Origin: UBA3478 sp965662045 | Lineage (GTDB): Bacteria; Bacteroidota; Bacteroidia; Flavobacteriales; Flavobacteriaceae | DNA length: 36,390 nucleotides | Reading direction: 5' to 3' | Assembly: GCA_965662045.1 (NCBI GenBank) | Contig: CBFIGE010000018.1 | Location: forward strand, 1 to 36,390 | Shown here: positions 8,112 through 16,409 of the stretch, in pieces | Layout of the letters: each line of letters starts with the position of its first letter | Position numbering within the stretch: the first letter of the stretch is position 1 | The notes under the pieces: generated by a model | What the model saw: only the letters and a program-made list of their open reading frames with translations | What the model was told of the DNA's origin: nothing | Database searches by the model: none | Program-made: the position numbers and the translations under genes

Positions 8112-9311
8112 ATGAAACAAATTTCAAAAATAGGCGCAACACTGATGCTTTTTGTTGTGCTCTCATGTTCAAAACAACAAGGCATTGCTTGGAATGAAAT
8201 CGTAGATGATTCAGATATTCCAGCGGTGGTGGCCGGCAAAGTAGATAAAGCCGGAAATATGGAGTTTTATGCTCATGGTCCTTCTAGGTGGGATCGAAAT
8301 GATACCATTTCAAAGGAGCACATATTTCGTATTGCTTCAATGACAAAGGCCATAGCTTCTGTTGCCGCTCTGCAGCTGGTAGAACAAGGGTTGATTAGTT
8401 TAGACGAGCCCTTAGATGAATATTTGCCAGAAATGGCAACTATACCAATTCTCAATGCAGAGAATGAGTTGGTCCAAGCAGAAACCTCAATTACCTTAAG
8501 ACATTTATTGACCCATACCGCAGGTTTCGGTTATTGGTTTACTAGCGAACAACTTGCCAATTGGGCATCGCTAAAACAAGAGTTAAACTATGAAAACACC
8601 TATCAACCCCGATTGTTTGAAGCAGGAACGTCATACATGTATGGAACCAATACAGATTGGGTAGGTCGACTAGTGGAGAAAATTTCAAATACAAGCTTAG
8701 AAGACTATTTTAGAATGCATATTACGGGTCCGCTTCAAATGAACAGCACTTGGTTTAATGTTCCTGAAGATTTACAGCCTTTAATCGTAGGCTCTTCAAA
8801 TAGAGATGTTTCTAGCGGTCAGCTCGTTCAAAACGAGTATACCAAGCCTAACATGACCAGCTCTTACAATGCTGGAGGAGGATTGTTTAGTTCGCCTAAA
8901 GACTATGCACTATTCTTAAATTGCATGCTAAATAAAGGAGCCTATAAAGGAGGTCGAATTCTCAAAGAAGAGACTTTTAACTTGTTGAATAGCAAACAGC
9001 TCAATGACTTTAATCAAATTCATCGCTACGTGCCTGTGGGTAATGTCGACCTTACTCCAAGAGGTGATAAAGATGTCTTTTTTGACAGTTATGACAATTG
9101 GACACTAGCCTGGGCTCATGAACAAAATTCAAAGATTCGTCCCAAAGGAACGGCCTATTGGGCGGGCTTTTTTAACACCTATTTTACCATTGACTTTGAA
9201 AATGAATTTGCGCTGGTTTATATGACGCAAATACTTCCTTTCAATGATATGCAGGCCTATAATCTATTTACCTCATTTGAAAATGAGGTGTACAAACAAT
9301 TAAATCCATGA
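8112..9311 (+). CDS. Lipoprotein serine hydrolase, beta-lactamase/DD-peptidase fold
   Basis: Serine hydrolase of 399 residues of the class-C-beta-lactamase-like superfamily (Pfam Beta-lactamase), which also includes esterases, D-aminopeptidases and peptidoglycan DD-peptidases. A lipobox VLSC gives Cys19 as lipid anchor. The active-site SxxK is SMTK at 76-79, within FRIASMTKAIASVAALQL; the second-motif Tyr is probably Tyr177 (YGTNTDWVGRLVE); LLTHTAGF is the usual family landmark. A WAGFFNTYF stretch near 355 takes the place of the K/H-T/S-G third motif. The stop overlaps the next gene's start by four bases, and the next gene is a clear paralogue. True beta-lactamase activity is not implied; an esterase or peptidase role is as likely. 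Confidence 0.85.
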   Translation: MKQISKIGATLMLFVVLSCSKQQGIAWNEIVDDSDIPAVVAGKVDKAGNMEFYAHGPSRWDRNDTISKEHIFRIASMTKAIASVAALQLVEQGLISLDEPLDEYLPEMATIPILNAENELVQAETSITLRHLLTHTAGFGYWFTSEQLANWASLKQELNYENTYQPRLFEAGTSYMYGTNTDWVGRLVEKISNTSLEDYFRMHITGPLQMNSTWFNVPEDLQPLIVGSSNRDVSSGQLVQNEYTKPNMTSSYNAGGGLFSSPKDYALFLNCMLNKGAYKGGRILKEETFNLLNSKQLNDFNQIHRYVPVGNVDLTPRGDKDVFFDSYDNWTLAWAHEQNSKIRPKGTAYWAGFFNTYFTIDFENEFALVYMTQILPFNDMQAYNLFTSFENEVYKQLNP

Positions 9312-10591
9312 TAATGAAAAAATCATTTGTTTTATTCGGTCTATTGACCACAGTACTTTCTTTCGCACAATTGGCTCAGGTAGACCCTCAACAAGAAGGG
9401 GTTTCTGCAGAGCGTTTGGAGCGTATTAGCGAAGTTTCTAAATCTTATTTAGCCGATGAAAAGGTTGCCGGAGTCGCGACTATGGTATCGCGAAACGGAA
9501 AAATTATATATGCTAAAGCTTTTGGTGAAAGAGGAGTTGATGATTCAAAAATTCTTAAAATCGACGATTTATTTCGCATATACTCTATGACAAAGCCGAT
9601 TGTAGCCGTTGCAGCGATGCAGCTCTATGAAAAGGGCATGTTTCACCTGAGTGATCCCATTTCAAAGTTTTTGCCTGAATTGGCTGAATTAAGCGTGATG
9701 GATGAAGAGGGGAACTTAACTCCAAATGAAGCGTCAATTAGCATGCAGCAACTTTTAACACATACGGCCGGATTTAGTTACGGATTTTCAAATAGTAAAG
9801 TAGATCAAGAGTACAATAAGGCAGAGCTTTGGAAATCTAAAGACTCAGATGATTTTATCAAACGGGTTGCCGCCTTACCACTTCACTATAAACCAGGAGA
9901 GCGCTGGCATTACTCCATCGCTGTAGATTTGACGGGAGTGATTGTGGAACGACTTTCAGGTATGGGCTTAGATGAGTATTTACAAACGCATATTTTTGAA
10001 CCCCTAGGAATGGTAGATACATTTTTTGAAGTTCCGAAGCAGAAAATGAGCAGATTTCTACCCAATCACTATTACGATTATGGAGAAAAGAGCTTGAAAA
10101 CGGTTGAAGAAACAAAAGAAAAGTACAATGCCATGAGCAATTACGAAGACGTTTCTATGTTTTCTGGTGGGGGCGGATTAGTCTCTACTGCCATGGATTA
10201 TATGCTTTTTATGGAAGCCTTACAAAACGGAGGAAGTCTGAACGGAAATCGAATTTTAGGACCAAAAACATTACAGTATATGATTCGAAACCACCTAAGC
10301 GGTAGCATAGAACAAAAGGGTGGAGCAGGAGAGAATCCTTTAGATCAGGCGAGTAATAATGGTTTTGGATTTGGTCTTGGCTTTGGCCTAGTGACCAATA
10401 GCGTTAACAACTCCATTATTGGAAGTGAAGGCGAATACAATTGGGGAGGTGCGGCAGGAACCGTTTTTTGGATTGACCCTGTTGAAAACATCACTGTAGT
10501 TTCGATGATTCAACTTATGAGCTCTCCATGGAAGTTAAGAGAAGATCTGAAAGTGGCCGTATACCAAGCACTTGACCAAATTAATGAGTAG
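9308..10591 (+). CDS. Secreted serine hydrolase, paralogue of the preceding gene
   Basis: Beta-lactamase-fold serine hydrolase of 427 residues with a cleavable-type signal (ending FAQ) rather than a lipobox. SMTK occupies 93-96 (FRIYSMTKPIVAVAAMQL) and Tyr202 sits in WHYSIAVDLTGVIVE. LLTHTAGFSYGF and a C-terminal WGGAAGTVFWIDP, the latter in the position of the third active-site motif, are also present. It shares layout and many exact motifs with the upstream lipoprotein, so the pair most likely arose by tandem duplication, one copy remaining membrane-anchored and the other soluble in the periplasm or secreted. Start ATG at 9308 overlaps the upstream stop; an in-frame ATG at 9314 (MKKSF) is an equally credible start. 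Substrate unknown. Confidence 0.85.
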   Translation: MIMKKSFVLFGLLTTVLSFAQLAQVDPQQEGVSAERLERISEVSKSYLADEKVAGVATMVSRNGKIIYAKAFGERGVDDSKILKIDDLFRIYSMTKPIVAVAAMQLYEKGMFHLSDPISKFLPELAELSVMDEEGNLTPNEASISMQQLLTHTAGFSYGFSNSKVDQEYNKAELWKSKDSDDFIKRVAALPLHYKPGERWHYSIAVDLTGVIVERLSGMGLDEYLQTHIFEPLGMVDTFFEVPKQKMSRFLPNHYYDYGEKSLKTVEETKEKYNAMSNYEDVSMFSGGGGLVSTAMDYMLFMEALQNGGSLNGNRILGPKTLQYMIRNHLSGSIEQKGGAGENPLDQASNNGFGFGLGFGLVTNSVNNSIIGSEGEYNWGGAAGTVFWIDPVENITVVSMIQLMSSPWKLREDLKVAVYQALDQINE

Positions 10592-10618
10592 GTTGTAAGC
10601 CTTGTAAATTCAATTTAG

Positions 10619-11368
10619 ATGAAAGCATATTTGATTTTTATGTGCTCCTTGTTGAGCTATACTGTGCAAGCTCAAATCGTTTCGTATAGAATGCTTTACG
10701 TGGAGGCGAAAGATCAATTGCAATTTGAAGATCTCGCTAGGGAAAGAGTATTAGCCAGGGCTCAAAATCTTGTGAATACAGATTATATTATTTATTGGGG
10801 ACTGGAGAAATTTCGATTTCCACAAGGAACGATTTCTAGCAAGCCCAATTTAGATGATAAGGGTAATTGGTATCAATACGTCATGGTGCATAAAAATCAA
10901 GAGTCCTATGCCAAGGTAGAAGATTGGTGGCAAACAGCGCTCGAAGACCTAGAACCTCCTATTCGAAAGCTACCCATACAAATCAGCTATAAAGAGGTTA
11001 AAATCTGGCAGATACAAGATCAAATTTTTGAACAGCAGAGTGCCAAATTTAGCTGGTATCACTTTAGATATTCAGATGACCTACAGGAGTTTTTAGAGAA
11101 TCAAAAGTCTTTTATTATCAATGTTGAAAAACAAAAAGTATCCCAGCAGGAGCAAACCGCAGGTTGGGTATTTAGTTCTCTTATTGATTCTAGTAATTGG
11201 GCAGAGCCCAATGTACTCACTTGGATTGGATTTTTGAATTTCGACCAAGCACTGGAATATCAAAAAAACGTCGAGCTGGATGTTGACTATGATAAGTTCG
11301 ATATTTTTAAGGAGTTTGCCTTTAGTGTTATTTGTGAGAAAATTTTAGAAACCGTAGCTTCAAAGTAA
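10619..11368 (+). CDS. Secreted protein of unknown function
   Basis: Not recognised. It has 249 residues with a signal peptide (about 1-18, MKAYLIFMCSLLSYTVQA) and a mature domain rich in Trp, Tyr, Gln and Glu. Repeated patterns of the type YYxxxEA..L..FE and W..F..SL..SSNW hint at two similar halves (about 20-125 and 126-249), which would fit a dimeric alpha-beta-barrel-like fold, but this is only an impression. It lies 27 bp after the serine hydrolases and 8 bp before the sulfatase, all on the plus strand, so it is likely cotranscribed with them and acts outside the cytoplasm. Confidence 0.65.
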   Translation: MKAYLIFMCSLLSYTVQAQIVSYRMLYVEAKDQLQFEDLARERVLARAQNLVNTDYIIYWGLEKFRFPQGTISSKPNLDDKGNWYQYVMVHKNQESYAKVEDWWQTALEDLEPPIRKLPIQISYKEVKIWQIQDQIFEQQSAKFSWYHFRYSDDLQEFLENQKSFIINVEKQKVSQQEQTAGWVFSSLIDSSNWAEPNVLTWIGFLNFDQALEYQKNVELDVDYDKFDIFKEFAFSVICEKILETVASK

Positions 11369-11376
11369 GAGCGCTT

Positions 11377-12927
11377 ATGGGTGATATTAAAATGTATAGA
11401 AACCTTATTGCGATTAGTGCATTCGTACTTTTATTCTCAATAAGTGCTTGCACTAATAAACAAGAAGCTTCAACCAAATCAGCTCCAAATATAATTCTCT
11501 TTTTTGTAGATGATATGGGTTGGCAAGACACTTCAGTAACTTTTTGGAAGGAGACTACAGAATTAAATAGACGTTATCATACACCTAATATGGAACGTTT
11601 AGCTACGGAGGGCATGAAATTTACTCAGGCATATGCTACACCCGTATGTTCTCCGACACGCGTGAGTTTACTCACAGGAATGAATGCTGCTCGGCACAGA
11701 GTGACGAATTGGACCTTGCACAAGGACAAAATTCAACCCATGGAAGCCAATCACCCCACCCTTGAATTTCCGAGTTGGAGGGTTAATGGAATGAGCGCCT
11801 CCGCAGGTGATTCGAATGCTGCACACGCAACACCATTACCACAAGTACTCCAAGAAAACGGATATACAACAGTTCACGTAGGTAAGGCACATTTTGGTGC
11901 CATTGGAACACCAGGAGAAAATCCGTTAAATCTTGGTTTTGATATTAATATTGCCGGTCACGCCGCAGGGGCCCCGGGAAGCTATTACGGTGAAGATGCT
12001 TACGGAAATAATCAGATCAATCGCAGTGTATGGGCAGTACCGGGTCTTGAAAATTATCATGACAGCAACACTAATCTAACAGAAGCCTTAACCCTTGAGG
12101 CGATAAGTACCATTGATTCCATTTCGCATACAAAAGCCCCATTCTTTTTGTACTTATCGCATTACGCCGTTCACACCCCAATTATGAGTGATGGACGTTA
12201 TTTTCAAAAGTATATTGACAAGGGGTTGGACAGTGTAGAAGCGAAGTACGCTTCAATGGTAGAGGCCATGGATAAAAGTCTCGGGGATATCATGGATTAT
12301 TTGGCCGAAAATAATTTAGAGCAAAATACGGTGGTTTTATTTATGTCTGATAATGGCGGGCTGAGTGCAGTTGCCAGAGGTGAAACAGCACATACTCACA
12401 ACAGGCCACTCTCTAGTGGAAAAGGATCCATTTATGAAGGAGGAATTCGTGAACCCATGTTGGTTAAATGGCCGGGGCGAATACAACCCAACTCAGTAAA
12501 TGACAACTATTTAATCATTGAAGACTTCTATCCGAGTATACTCGAAATAGCGGGAATTAATAATCCCAAAACCGTACAAAAAGTAGATGGACAGAGCTTT
12601 GTTTCTTTATTTGATTTGAAAGTCAATCATACCACTCAAAATCGCGCCCTATATTGGCATTACCCCAATGAGTGGGGACCATCTGGCCCAGGTATAGGTG
12701 CATTCAGTGCCATTCGAAAGGGTGATTTAAAACTGATTTACTACCACCAAACAGAAGCGTATGAACTCTTCAATATCAGTGAGGATATTGGTGAGAAAGA
12801 AAATCTATATGCTCAATATCCTTTAATTGCCAAAGAACTCGCACAAGATTTACGGACTTATTTAATCACTGTGGATGCCCAAATGCCTAGGCATAAATCT
12901 ACAGGAAAGCGCGTGAGCTTACCCTAA
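11377..12927 (+). CDS. Lipoprotein sulfatase (formylglycine-dependent, family S1)
   Basis: Arylsulfatase-type sulfate ester hydrolase of 516 residues. The nucleophile motif C-x-P-x-R is present as CSPTR with Cys91 (Cys86 from the second ATG at 11392), which must be converted to formylglycine for activity; the following SLLTG completes the PROSITE-type signature. Metal-binding FFVDDMGWQD near the N-terminus and MSDNGG in the middle, plus VGKAHFG, complete the active site. A lipobox ISAC predicts a lipid-anchored periplasmic or surface enzyme; the second ATG gives the cleaner signal peptide (MYRNLIAIS). The likely substrate is a sulfated glycan, sugar and position unknown. The stop codon overlaps the stop of the convergent TIM-barrel gene. 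The maturase is not certain: the nearby SUMF1-fold protein lacks the canonical Cys pair. Confidence 0.9.
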   Translation: MGDIKMYRNLIAISAFVLLFSISACTNKQEASTKSAPNIILFFVDDMGWQDTSVTFWKETTELNRRYHTPNMERLATEGMKFTQAYATPVCSPTRVSLLTGMNAARHRVTNWTLHKDKIQPMEANHPTLEFPSWRVNGMSASAGDSNAAHATPLPQVLQENGYTTVHVGKAHFGAIGTPGENPLNLGFDINIAGHAAGAPGSYYGEDAYGNNQINRSVWAVPGLENYHDSNTNLTEALTLEAISTIDSISHTKAPFFLYLSHYAVHTPIMSDGRYFQKYIDKGLDSVEAKYASMVEAMDKSLGDIMDYLAENNLEQNTVVLFMSDNGGLSAVARGETAHTHNRPLSSGKGSIYEGGIREPMLVKWPGRIQPNSVNDNYLIIEDFYPSILEIAGINNPKTVQKVDGQSFVSLFDLKVNHTTQNRALYWHYPNEWGPSGPGIGAFSAIRKGDLKLIYYHQTEAYELFNISEDIGEKENLYAQYPLIAKELAQDLRTYLITVDAQMPRHKSTGKRVSLP

Positions 12928-13832
12928 ATAAAATCATCGGCCATCTGATAGGCTTTAATCACTTTTAATTCTCCTTCTTTACCTGTTACAGAATTCCCGT
13001 GTTCCATACCCAGAATACCCTTGAATCCTCTGTTATATATGTATTTGAATACATTCTTATAGTTGATTTCTCCTGAATAAGGCTCTTTACGTCCTGGATT
13101 GTCCCCAATTTGAAAATAGGCGATTTCATCCCAACAATCTTCTATGTTGGGTATTAGGTTACCTTCTTGAATTTGTTGGTGATAGACATCAAACAAAATT
13201 TTACAAGAAGATGATCCTACAGCCTTGCATATGCTGTTCGCTTGTGGACTTTCACTTAAGAATAATCCAGGGTGATTTCTAAAATTAAGGGGCTCTAGTA
13301 CCATTACTAAACCATGAGGTTCTAGTATTTCGCAGGCCTCTTTAAGGGTGTCAATCACATTGACCGTTTGATATTCAATATTTTTTCTGAAATCTTTACG
13401 ACCGGGAACTACGGTCATCCACTTTGCATTTACGCGTTTGGCAACCTCTATACTAGCTTTAATTTCCGATAAAAAGGTAGCGCGTTCGTCTTTATCTCCC
13501 GAGGCCAAATTTGGTCTGTTCCACGCGATATTATGAGCCACAAAAACACCCATTTTCATATCGTGTTCACTCATGGTTTTAGCCATTTTTTTTTGAAGGG
13601 CCAAAGGACGATTTCTCATCTCATTATCTTCAAATGACTTAAAGCCTTGATCGGCCATAAAATTCAATTGATCAATAGGGTCGTCTCCTGCATGAGCTTT
13701 GAACATCCCTAGGTGAGGCGCATAGTTCAAATTGTACTGATACGGAGTATTTAATCGAGTGTAATTCGTTTTAGCGCTTATCATTCCCAAAGTTGATAAA
13801 CCTGCAAGGGTGTTGAATTTTCTTCTGTTCAT
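12924..13832 (-). CDS. Exported sugar isomerase-like TIM-barrel protein (hydroxypyruvate isomerase-like)
   Basis: Xylose-isomerase-like TIM barrel (AP-endonuclease-2 superfamily) of 302 residues, close to the hydroxypyruvate isomerase type. The N-terminus NRRKFNTLAGLSTLG is a twin-arginine-like signal, so the folded protein is probably exported. Metal and acid-base residues appear in the expected order: Glu180 (VLEPLN), Asp215 and His218 (FDVYHQQ), Gln241 (FQIGDNPGR) and Glu277 (GMEHG). The cytoplasmic relatives convert hydroxypyruvate, but an exported copy behind a Gfo/Idh/MocA oxidoreductase more likely isomerises or cleaves oxidised (keto-) sugars. It is the last gene of the 16123-12924 cassette, 5 bp after the oxidoreductase, and its stop overlaps that of the convergent sulfatase. 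Confidence 0.8.
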   Translation of the reverse strand: MNRRKFNTLAGLSTLGMISAKTNYTRLNTPYQYNLNYAPHLGMFKAHAGDDPIDQLNFMADQGFKSFEDNEMRNRPLALQKKMAKTMSEHDMKMGVFVAHNIAWNRPNLASGDKDERATFLSEIKASIEVAKRVNAKWMTVVPGRKDFRKNIEYQTVNVIDTLKEACEILEPHGLVMVLEPLNFRNHPGLFLSESPQANSICKAVGSSSCKILFDVYHQQIQEGNLIPNIEDCWDEIAYFQIGDNPGRKEPYSGEINYKNVFKYIYNRGFKGILGMEHGNSVTGKEGELKVIKAYQMADDFI

Positions 13833-13837
13833 AAGAT

Positions 13838-15157
13838 TTAAAATTTAGTTACTCCAGGTGTTGGAATTTCATAAAGACCATTTTCATCGGGAAGACTTGG
13901 AGGATTGGTATTCCAATCTACTTGAGCGGGCATCAATTGATGATCCGAATTTAAGGCCTGGTCCCAGCTGATTGTTTTTCCTGAATAGGTAGCCATACGT
14001 CCCATAATAGCCGTTAGTGTACTTTTGGCACCATTTTCGGCATCACTTATAACCCCTTTATTTCGGATGGATTTAAATAATTCGTCATGCTCTACTTGAT
14101 ATGGATTGGCTTCTTGACCCCATTTATAAGGGTATTTGTAAAGTTCTTTTCCATCGAGATCCTTGAGTAGTCCGCTGCCTAATTCAACGCTTCCCGCTGT
14201 TCCTTGAAATACTTCATCTACTCTTGAATCACAGCCTTTTTGGTGTCTACATTGAGATGAAATCACAGCCCCGTTAGCATAATTGAATTGAACATAGTGA
14301 TGGTCAAATATTTCGCCATATTCTTTACCTGTGCGGGTTTGACGTCCTCCCATTCCTTGGGCACTAGTGGGATAGGCTCCTATAAACCAATTGGCTACAT
14401 CAATATTGTGAATGTGTTGTTCTAATATGTGGTCGCCACAAATCCAATTGAAGTAATACCAGTTGCGCATTTGGTATTCTAATTCGCTCTGGCCTGCCTC
14501 TCTTGGTTTTACCCAAACACCTCCATCGTTCCAATAAACTTGTCCAGAGGTAATCTTTCCAATAGCTCCTTGAGCTACCCGATTGTAAAGCGTGGTATAC
14601 TTCTTTTGGTAATGACGCTGCAGACCAACCACAACATTGAGTCGCTTTTCTTTGGCAATTCGGGCCATGTCTAAAACCTTTCTAATACCCACAGGATCTG
14701 TGGCCACAGGTTTTTCCATAAAGACGTGTTTGTCATTGTTGATGGCGTATTCAAAATGGTAGGGTCTAAAGCCAGGAGGAGTGGTGAGAATGACTACATC
14801 AGCTTCATCAATGGCTTTTTTATAGGCATCAAAGCCCACAAATTTATTTTTGTCTTTTACCTTGATTTTTTTTCTACCATCAAAGTGGTCAGTTATGGCC
14901 TTGAGGCTTGAATCGAGGCGATCTTGAAAAACATCTGCCATAGCCACAAGTTCGACCTGGTCATCCGCTGTCAGTGCCTGAACAGCCGCTCCTGAGCCTC
15001 GGCCACCACAACCTACGAGAGCAATTTTAAGTTTTTTGTTGTCTAAGACATTGGCGAAAGATTTTACCGGTACACTAGCGGATAAGATACCTGTAGTAGC
15101 CAGAGTGGTCTGCTTGATAAAAGTTCTTCGATTGTTTTGGAGTGTTGATTTTTTCAT
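13838..15157 (-). CDS. Tat-exported Gfo/Idh/MocA-family oxidoreductase
   Basis: NAD(P)-dependent sugar oxidoreductase of 439 residues. A twin-arginine signal (RRTFIK at 10-15, then a hydrophobic stretch ending about SFA) implies export with the cofactor bound. The Rossmann motif is VGCGGRGSG (48-56), and the catalytic Lys of the EKP motif is Lys149. The C-terminal substrate domain carries GDHILEQHIHNIDVANW, typical of the Tat-exported subgroup. Related exported enzymes in Planctomycetes and Bacteroidota act on glycosides, some by transient 3-oxidation. Neighbours six and five bases away are the SUMF1-fold protein and a TIM-barrel isomerase, supporting a shared periplasmic pathway on a sugar. 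Substrate not known. Confidence 0.88.
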   Translation of the reverse strand: MKKSTLQNNRRTFIKQTTLATTGILSASVPVKSFANVLDNKKLKIALVGCGGRGSGAAVQALTADDQVELVAMADVFQDRLDSSLKAITDHFDGRKKIKVKDKNKFVGFDAYKKAIDEADVVILTTPPGFRPYHFEYAINNDKHVFMEKPVATDPVGIRKVLDMARIAKEKRLNVVVGLQRHYQKKYTTLYNRVAQGAIGKITSGQVYWNDGGVWVKPREAGQSELEYQMRNWYYFNWICGDHILEQHIHNIDVANWFIGAYPTSAQGMGGRQTRTGKEYGEIFDHHYVQFNYANGAVISSQCRHQKGCDSRVDEVFQGTAGSVELGSGLLKDLDGKELYKYPYKWGQEANPYQVEHDELFKSIRNKGVISDAENGAKSTLTAIMGRMATYSGKTISWDQALNSDHQLMPAQVDWNTNPPSLPDENGLYEIPTPGVTKF

Positions 15158-15163
15158 GAGATA

Positions 15164-16123
15164 TTATTTAGTCGTCCAGTATAGTTCTTGTTCTTTTTTA
15201 GAGGGAGTTTGATGGGGTCTCACAATGCGAAATCCAACGAAGGGTGCATCGGTATGCCACCATTCACTTTTCGGGATTTGAGGATCTCTCATTTTCCATT
15301 GTGAATCAGAGCATCTCCTTGCTGCAGATCTTAGTTTGTCAGCACTATCTATCCATGAGCCGCCGCGAACTGCTTTTGGATAGGTCTTGAGTGGTTTATT
15401 CCATTTGATTTTCGGTAATTTTTTATAGGCTCCAACTTCATATTGATCTAATGTCCATTCGGCAACATTGCCGTGCATATCGTACAAGCCCCATACATTT
15501 GGCTTTTTTTGTCCTACTTTGTGATATTTACCATTACTGTTCTTTTCAAACCATGCGTATAATTCTAACTCTGTAGGGTTATTGCCATGGCTGTATGCTG
15601 TTTGGGATCCAGCACGACAGGCGTATTCCCATTCCGCCTCAGTAGGTAGGCGGTAAAAGTTACCCGTAAGAGCAGAGAGCCATTTGCAAAATTGAACCGC
15701 CGCTTTTTGGGTCATGCCAATGGCGGGATAATCATCTGTTCCCATTCCAAAACTCATATCGACATAAGGCGTAGTGGCTCCACTAATAGCGTCAATGTCT
15801 AAATCAACCAAGGCTTGGTCATTTTTTTGAAGGAAATGTCCGTCTATATCGCGGTCTACGAAACGCTGATATAGATTCCAAGTAGTTTCAGTACTGGCCA
15901 TCCAAAATGAAGCTATCTCAATAGTGGCTTGAGGAGATTCATCTTGCCGATGCCCTTTTTCAGATAAGGAGCTACCAATTTGAAAATTACCACCTTTTAT
16001 AAAAACCATCTCTAGGGCCTGAGTTGTGCCCGGTAATTCCAGCCGGTACACTTCTTTCTGAGCGAAGGCCAAGTGAAATCCAAGAAATAAAAATCCTTTA
16101 AAAAGAAATTTAAAGCGGTACAT
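15164..16123 (-). CDS. Secreted SUMF1/FGE-fold protein, canonical copper-site cysteines absent
   Basis: Formylglycine-generating-enzyme-like (SUMF1, Pfam FGE-sulfatase) protein of 319 residues with a cleavable signal (ending AFAQ). Fold landmarks are clear: GGNFQIGS, YRLPTEAEWEYACRAG, GNVAEWTLDQYE, RGGSWIDS and GFRIVR. In true FGEs the active-site pair is C-x4-C before AAR; here that stretch reads ADKLRSAAR, so the second Cys is replaced by Ser and the first is also absent. It is therefore unlikely to mature the neighbouring sulfatase. Many bacterial SUMF1 proteins have other roles (lectin-like, structural or other iron/copper enzymes). It heads an operon with the oxidoreductase six bases downstream. 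Confidence 0.82.
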   Translation of the reverse strand: MYRFKFLFKGFLFLGFHLAFAQKEVYRLELPGTTQALEMVFIKGGNFQIGSSLSEKGHRQDESPQATIEIASFWMASTETTWNLYQRFVDRDIDGHFLQKNDQALVDLDIDAISGATTPYVDMSFGMGTDDYPAIGMTQKAAVQFCKWLSALTGNFYRLPTEAEWEYACRAGSQTAYSHGNNPTELELYAWFEKNSNGKYHKVGQKKPNVWGLYDMHGNVAEWTLDQYEVGAYKKLPKIKWNKPLKTYPKAVRGGSWIDSADKLRSAARRCSDSQWKMRDPQIPKSEWWHTDAPFVGFRIVRPHQTPSKKEQELYWTTK

Positions 16124-16379
16124 CGGTGTATTAGTTAGTTATTCTTTCAATTTACAGAAATAAACCAAAAGATAAAATCGTCAACCACAGTTTTGTTGAG
16201 TCTTGAGAGATACTAATTTTGATTAGAGCCAGGGTATAGATTAAATCAACTCTAACCGCATAAATATCCTTAAAGTTTGACTAAATAAGTAAACGACTCA
16301 TTCAGGATTAAAATGGATATGCAGTTGTACAATCTTGTTCTACTCAGTTTATTTTAACAAAAGCTGTTTAAATATTTTG
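16124..16379. other. Divergent intergenic region between the SUMF1 cassette and the GLPGLI pair
   Basis: The largest undisputed gene-free stretch (286 bp in all, 16124-16409). It must hold the promoters of two divergent transcription units. A clear TAnnTTTG element serves the plus side at 16380-16387. On the minus side I see no exact match; TATCTTTTG near 16169-16177 has one base too many. A palindromic TTGTACAA lies at 16325-16332. No coding signal was seen. Confidence 0.5.
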
Positions 16380-16387
16380 TATATTTG
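16380..16387 (+). promoter_or_regulatory. Bacteroidota -7 promoter element (TATATTTG)
   Basis: TATATTTG is an exact match to the TAnnTTTG consensus recognised by the Bacteroidota primary sigma factor, 22 bases before the ATG at 16410, which would give a very short leader. The -33 TTG is not well matched; TTTTAACAA sits at about the right distance. Likely drives the GLPGLI/outer-membrane-barrel pair. Confidence 0.5.
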
Positions 16388-16409
16388 TTAAACAAAAAAA
16401 ATTATTGTT

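Noticed and set aside
8112..10591. Tandem true beta-lactamases (resistance genes)
   Set aside because: They have SxxK and Tyr motifs but not a clear K-T-G third motif and fit the broader serine-hydrolase family; resistance cannot be claimed.
16169..16177. Minus-strand promoter -7 element for the SUMF1 cassette
   Set aside because: TATCTTTTG has three bases between TA and TTTG rather than two, and no well-spaced -33 TTG could be confirmed.
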